Of a stretch of DNA of 12,523 nucleotides, positions 11,017 through 12,523 are shown piece by piece. The DNA is taken from positions 1 through 12,523 of the forward strand of contig JAHIOR010000083.1 in assembly GCA_018895125.1 (NCBI GenBank). Direction: 5' to 3'. The notes beneath the pieces are model-generated. The model was not told the DNA's origin, ran no database searches, and was given only the letters and a program-made list of their open reading frames with translations. Each line of letters begins with the position of its first letter. Within the stretch, counting starts at the first letter, position 1. The position numbers and the translations under genes were made by a program. The DNA comes from Patescibacteria group bacterium. Lineage in GTDB: Bacteria > Patescibacteriota > Minisyncoccia > Minisyncoccales > GWA2-46-15.

Positions 11017-11826
11017 ATGAATAAGCTTGGAAATCCTAAAAAACTGAAAACCATTTTCTTGTTAATCCTAGCAGGAGTGATTATTCTTACTATAAATTAT
11101 ACTAGCTTAGGATCAAAAACTAAGGATCTTTTTTTAACTGCCTCTGCTCCGTTACAAACTCTTTTCTGGCAACAAGGCCAAGGCTTGAGCCACTTCATTG
11201 ATAAATTAAAAGGCATTAGCTTTCTTGAGGGAGAAAACTCTTATTTAAAGCTGGAGAATCAAAGATTGAAAGCAGAGCTAGCCAATCTCTTAGAATTAAA
11301 AAATGAGAATCAGGAACTGAGAAAAGCTCTGGATATTGGTTTAGAAAAAGAGTTTGAGGTGACAACGGCCAATGTTATCAGTAAAGACCCTTTTCAAGAT
11401 GTCATCGTTATTGATAAAGGATCAAATGATGGCATTTCTGTTAATTTTCCTGTCATTAGTCCACAAAAAAATTTAATTGGCAGAGTCGAAGAATCTTTTG
11501 CCAGCTTCTCTAGAGTTATTTTAACTTCTAATAAAAGAAGTTCTATCAGCGCCAAGATAAGCGATCAAGAAGAAACTATTGGCGTTGTTAACGGAGAAAG
11601 CAATTTAAAATTGGTTTTTGACTTAGTCCTTCAGGATAACAAAATTGAGAAGGGAAGTTTGGTTCTGACCACTTCTCTCGGCAATATCTTTCCTAAGGGT
11701 TTATTGATTGGAGAAATCAAAAGCATTAATTATTCAGACGTTAAACCTTTTCAAACCGCCCAAATAGATTCTGGCCTTGATTTAAACAAACTGAACTCTG
11801 TTTTTATTATCACCAACCTTAGATGA
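11017..11826 (+). CDS. mreC: Rod shape-determining protein MreC
   Basis: A 269-residue elongasome scaffold that links MreB, MreD and PBP2 and activates lateral peptidoglycan synthesis. Seen: short basic cytoplasmic start, one membrane segment at about residues 10-28, then a coiled coil at about 70-107 (EGENSYLKLENQRLKAELA and onward) and the beta-rich outer domain with typical MreC patterns: ANVISKDPFQDVIVIDKGSNDG (about 118-140), NLIGRVEES, SSISAKI, GVVNGE, LGNIFPKGLLIGEI. Length is near the family norm. Its stop overlaps the mreD start (ATGA at 11823-11826). Upstream lies the repeat array and inverted repeat region, implying regulated expression. No SD. Confidence 0.93.
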   Translation: MNKLGNPKKLKTIFLLILAGVIILTINYTSLGSKTKDLFLTASAPLQTLFWQQGQGLSHFIDKLKGISFLEGENSYLKLENQRLKAELANLLELKNENQELRKALDIGLEKEFEVTTANVISKDPFQDVIVIDKGSNDGISVNFPVISPQKNLIGRVEESFASFSRVILTSNKRSSISAKISDQEETIGVVNGESNLKLVFDLVLQDNKIEKGSLVLTTSLGNIFPKGLLIGEIKSINYSDVKPFQTAQIDSGLDLNKLNSVFIITNLR

Positions 11827-12125
11827 AAAAGATTTTTATTTCAATTGGTATTATTTATCTCTTAATTATTTTCCAAACTAGCTTTCTGGCCCATTTCAGG
11901 TCTTACTATTATCTACCCAGCCTAGCGATCATTTTTGTTGTCTTTCTCAATCTTTTCGAAAAACAAGAAGAAAAAAATGGCTTGATAATAGCTGGAGCTT
12001 GCGGTTTTTTTCTAGACATCTTTTCTGGAAAACCTCTTGGTTTTTATACTGTAATTCTTTTAATTGCTTCTTTAGTTATTAAAGTTATTGTCAAAAAATA
12101 TCTTTATCTGAAACCCTCTAAATGA
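11823..12125 (+). CDS. mreD: Rod shape-determining protein MreD, short form
   Basis: A 100-residue hydrophobic protein with about four membrane segments (5-25, 28-45, 52-68, 72-92). It carries the MreD pattern SFLAHFRSYYYLPSLAIIFVV followed by ACGFFLDIFSGKPLGFYT (about 57-76), the part facing the other elongasome proteins. E. coli MreD has 162 residues, so this is a reduced form lacking outer segments. The assignment rests on the GFxxDxxSGxPLG motif and on its place between mreC and mrdA. The start overlaps the mreC stop (ATGA) and its stop overlaps the next start, so the three are translationally coupled without SD sites. Confidence 0.88.
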   Translation: MKKIFISIGIIYLLIIFQTSFLAHFRSYYYLPSLAIIFVVFLNLFEKQEEKNGLIIAGACGFFLDIFSGKPLGFYTVILLIASLVIKVIVKKYLYLKPSK

Positions 12126-12523
12126 CCAATTTTAAAAAATATGCCGTCAGGAGGAATAAGCAAGAACTTGAACCTCAAGAAGTGTTTTTAGATAGCCTAG
12201 CTCAAAAAAGACAGGAAAAAGCCAATATGAAAGAATTAAAATTTGAGGTACCCCCGTCAAAAAACGCCCTTAATGGCTTGCTAATATTCTCCTTGTTTAT
12301 TCTTTTGGTTTTACTCGGAAAAACGCTTCAACTTAATATTATTAAGGGAAAAGATTTAGCTGCTTTAGCTGAAAAAAATGCTTCCAGAACTACTCCAATC
12401 AGAGCTAATCGAGGCATAATCTATGATCAATTTTATAAAAAACTGGTTAGTAATCTGCCAAGTTTTGATTTGGTTTTAGACAAAAGGGATCTTTTAAAAG
12501 ACGAAGTCCAAAGAGCTAGAGAA
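12122..12523 (+). CDS. mrdA: Penicillin-binding protein 2 (mrdA), N-terminal part
   Basis: The first 134 codons, running off the window end. PBP2 is the transpeptidase of the elongasome, cross-linking peptidoglycan outside the membrane. Seen: a charged cytoplasmic tail of about 50 residues, longer than in E. coli; a membrane anchor at about 51-71; then the start of the pedestal domain with RANRGIIYDQF (about 94-104), the hallmark motif near the N-terminus of class B PBPs. The catalytic domain is beyond the window. The ATG overlaps the mreD stop (ATGA at 12122-12125). FtsI/PBP3 is the alternative class B PBP, but the position after mreC-mreD supports PBP2. Confidence 0.87.
   Translation, partial: MTNFKKYAVRRNKQELEPQEVFLDSLAQKRQEKANMKELKFEVPPSKNALNGLLIFSLFILLVLLGKTLQLNIIKGKDLAALAEKNASRTTPIRANRGIIYDQFYKKLVSNLPSFDLVLDKRDLLKDEVQRARE

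Noticed and set aside
11823..12125. TGA recoding as in Gracilibacteria-type genomes
   Set aside because: mreC and mreD end with TGA in normal ATGA overlaps, and long genes have no in-frame TGA, so TGA is a stop here.

Overview
The window looks like part of a chromosome from a Candidate Phyla Radiation (Patescibacteria) bacterium. The evidence is an AT-rich genome, an unusual 16S rRNA 3' end, short gene versions (a 100-residue MreD, an 814-residue SecA with an extra segment in its motor domain), many small lineage-type orphans and coiled-coil proteins, and an archaeal-type tyrosyl-tRNA synthetase. TGA acts as a normal stop (it ends mreC and mreD). The 16S suggests a Microgenomates-like group, but I cannot fix the lineage from this fragment.

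Layout. 1-272 is the 3' end of 16S rRNA, followed by processing-type hairpins and two terminators; no 23S follows. 705-2045 (minus strand, the only minus-strand gene) is a membrane PMT-family mannosyltransferase. 2162-2584 is an unknown gene with its own promoter, a textbook Shine-Dalgarno site and a terminator. 2690-3187 is a YbaK/EbsC-type aminoacyl-tRNA deacylase, apparently co-transcribed with tRNA-Ile(GAU), tRNA-Ala(UGC) and tRNA-Tyr(GUA), with a tRNA-Phe-like relic between Ile and Ala. 3552-6550 is an accessory stretch: two membrane or exported orphans, two small coiled-coil proteins and a Nudix hydrolase, separated by GC-rich palindromes, dispersed repeats, terminators and promoters. 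6562-10856 is a tight operon: tyrS, secA, a second Nudix gene and a stand-alone NIF3/YqfO-insert-type PII-like protein. After a complex regulatory region (10857-11016) comes the elongasome operon mreC-mreD-mrdA (PBP2, cut by the window end), with 4-base start/stop overlaps.

Main themes. (1) The 16S 3' tail reads GGATCATATCATTTT where GGATCACCTCCTTT is expected, so the anti-Shine-Dalgarno core is gone. Consistently, 14 of 15 protein starts lack any SD-like sequence, and several promoters put the predicted transcription start at or within 2 bases of the ATG (leaderless mRNA). The one gene with a perfect AAGGAGG stands out as a possible newcomer. (2) tRNA-Tyr has a bacterial long-variable-arm body but the archaeal/eukaryal C1:G72 pair, and the window also carries the matching archaeal-type TyrRS. 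(3) The rRNA operon is broken up: 16S has its own terminators, and the tRNA-Ile/tRNA-Ala pair usual in the 16S-23S spacer lies about 3 kb downstream behind protein genes. (4) Palindromic elements are frequent, notably three 35-bp-period repeats upstream of mreC.
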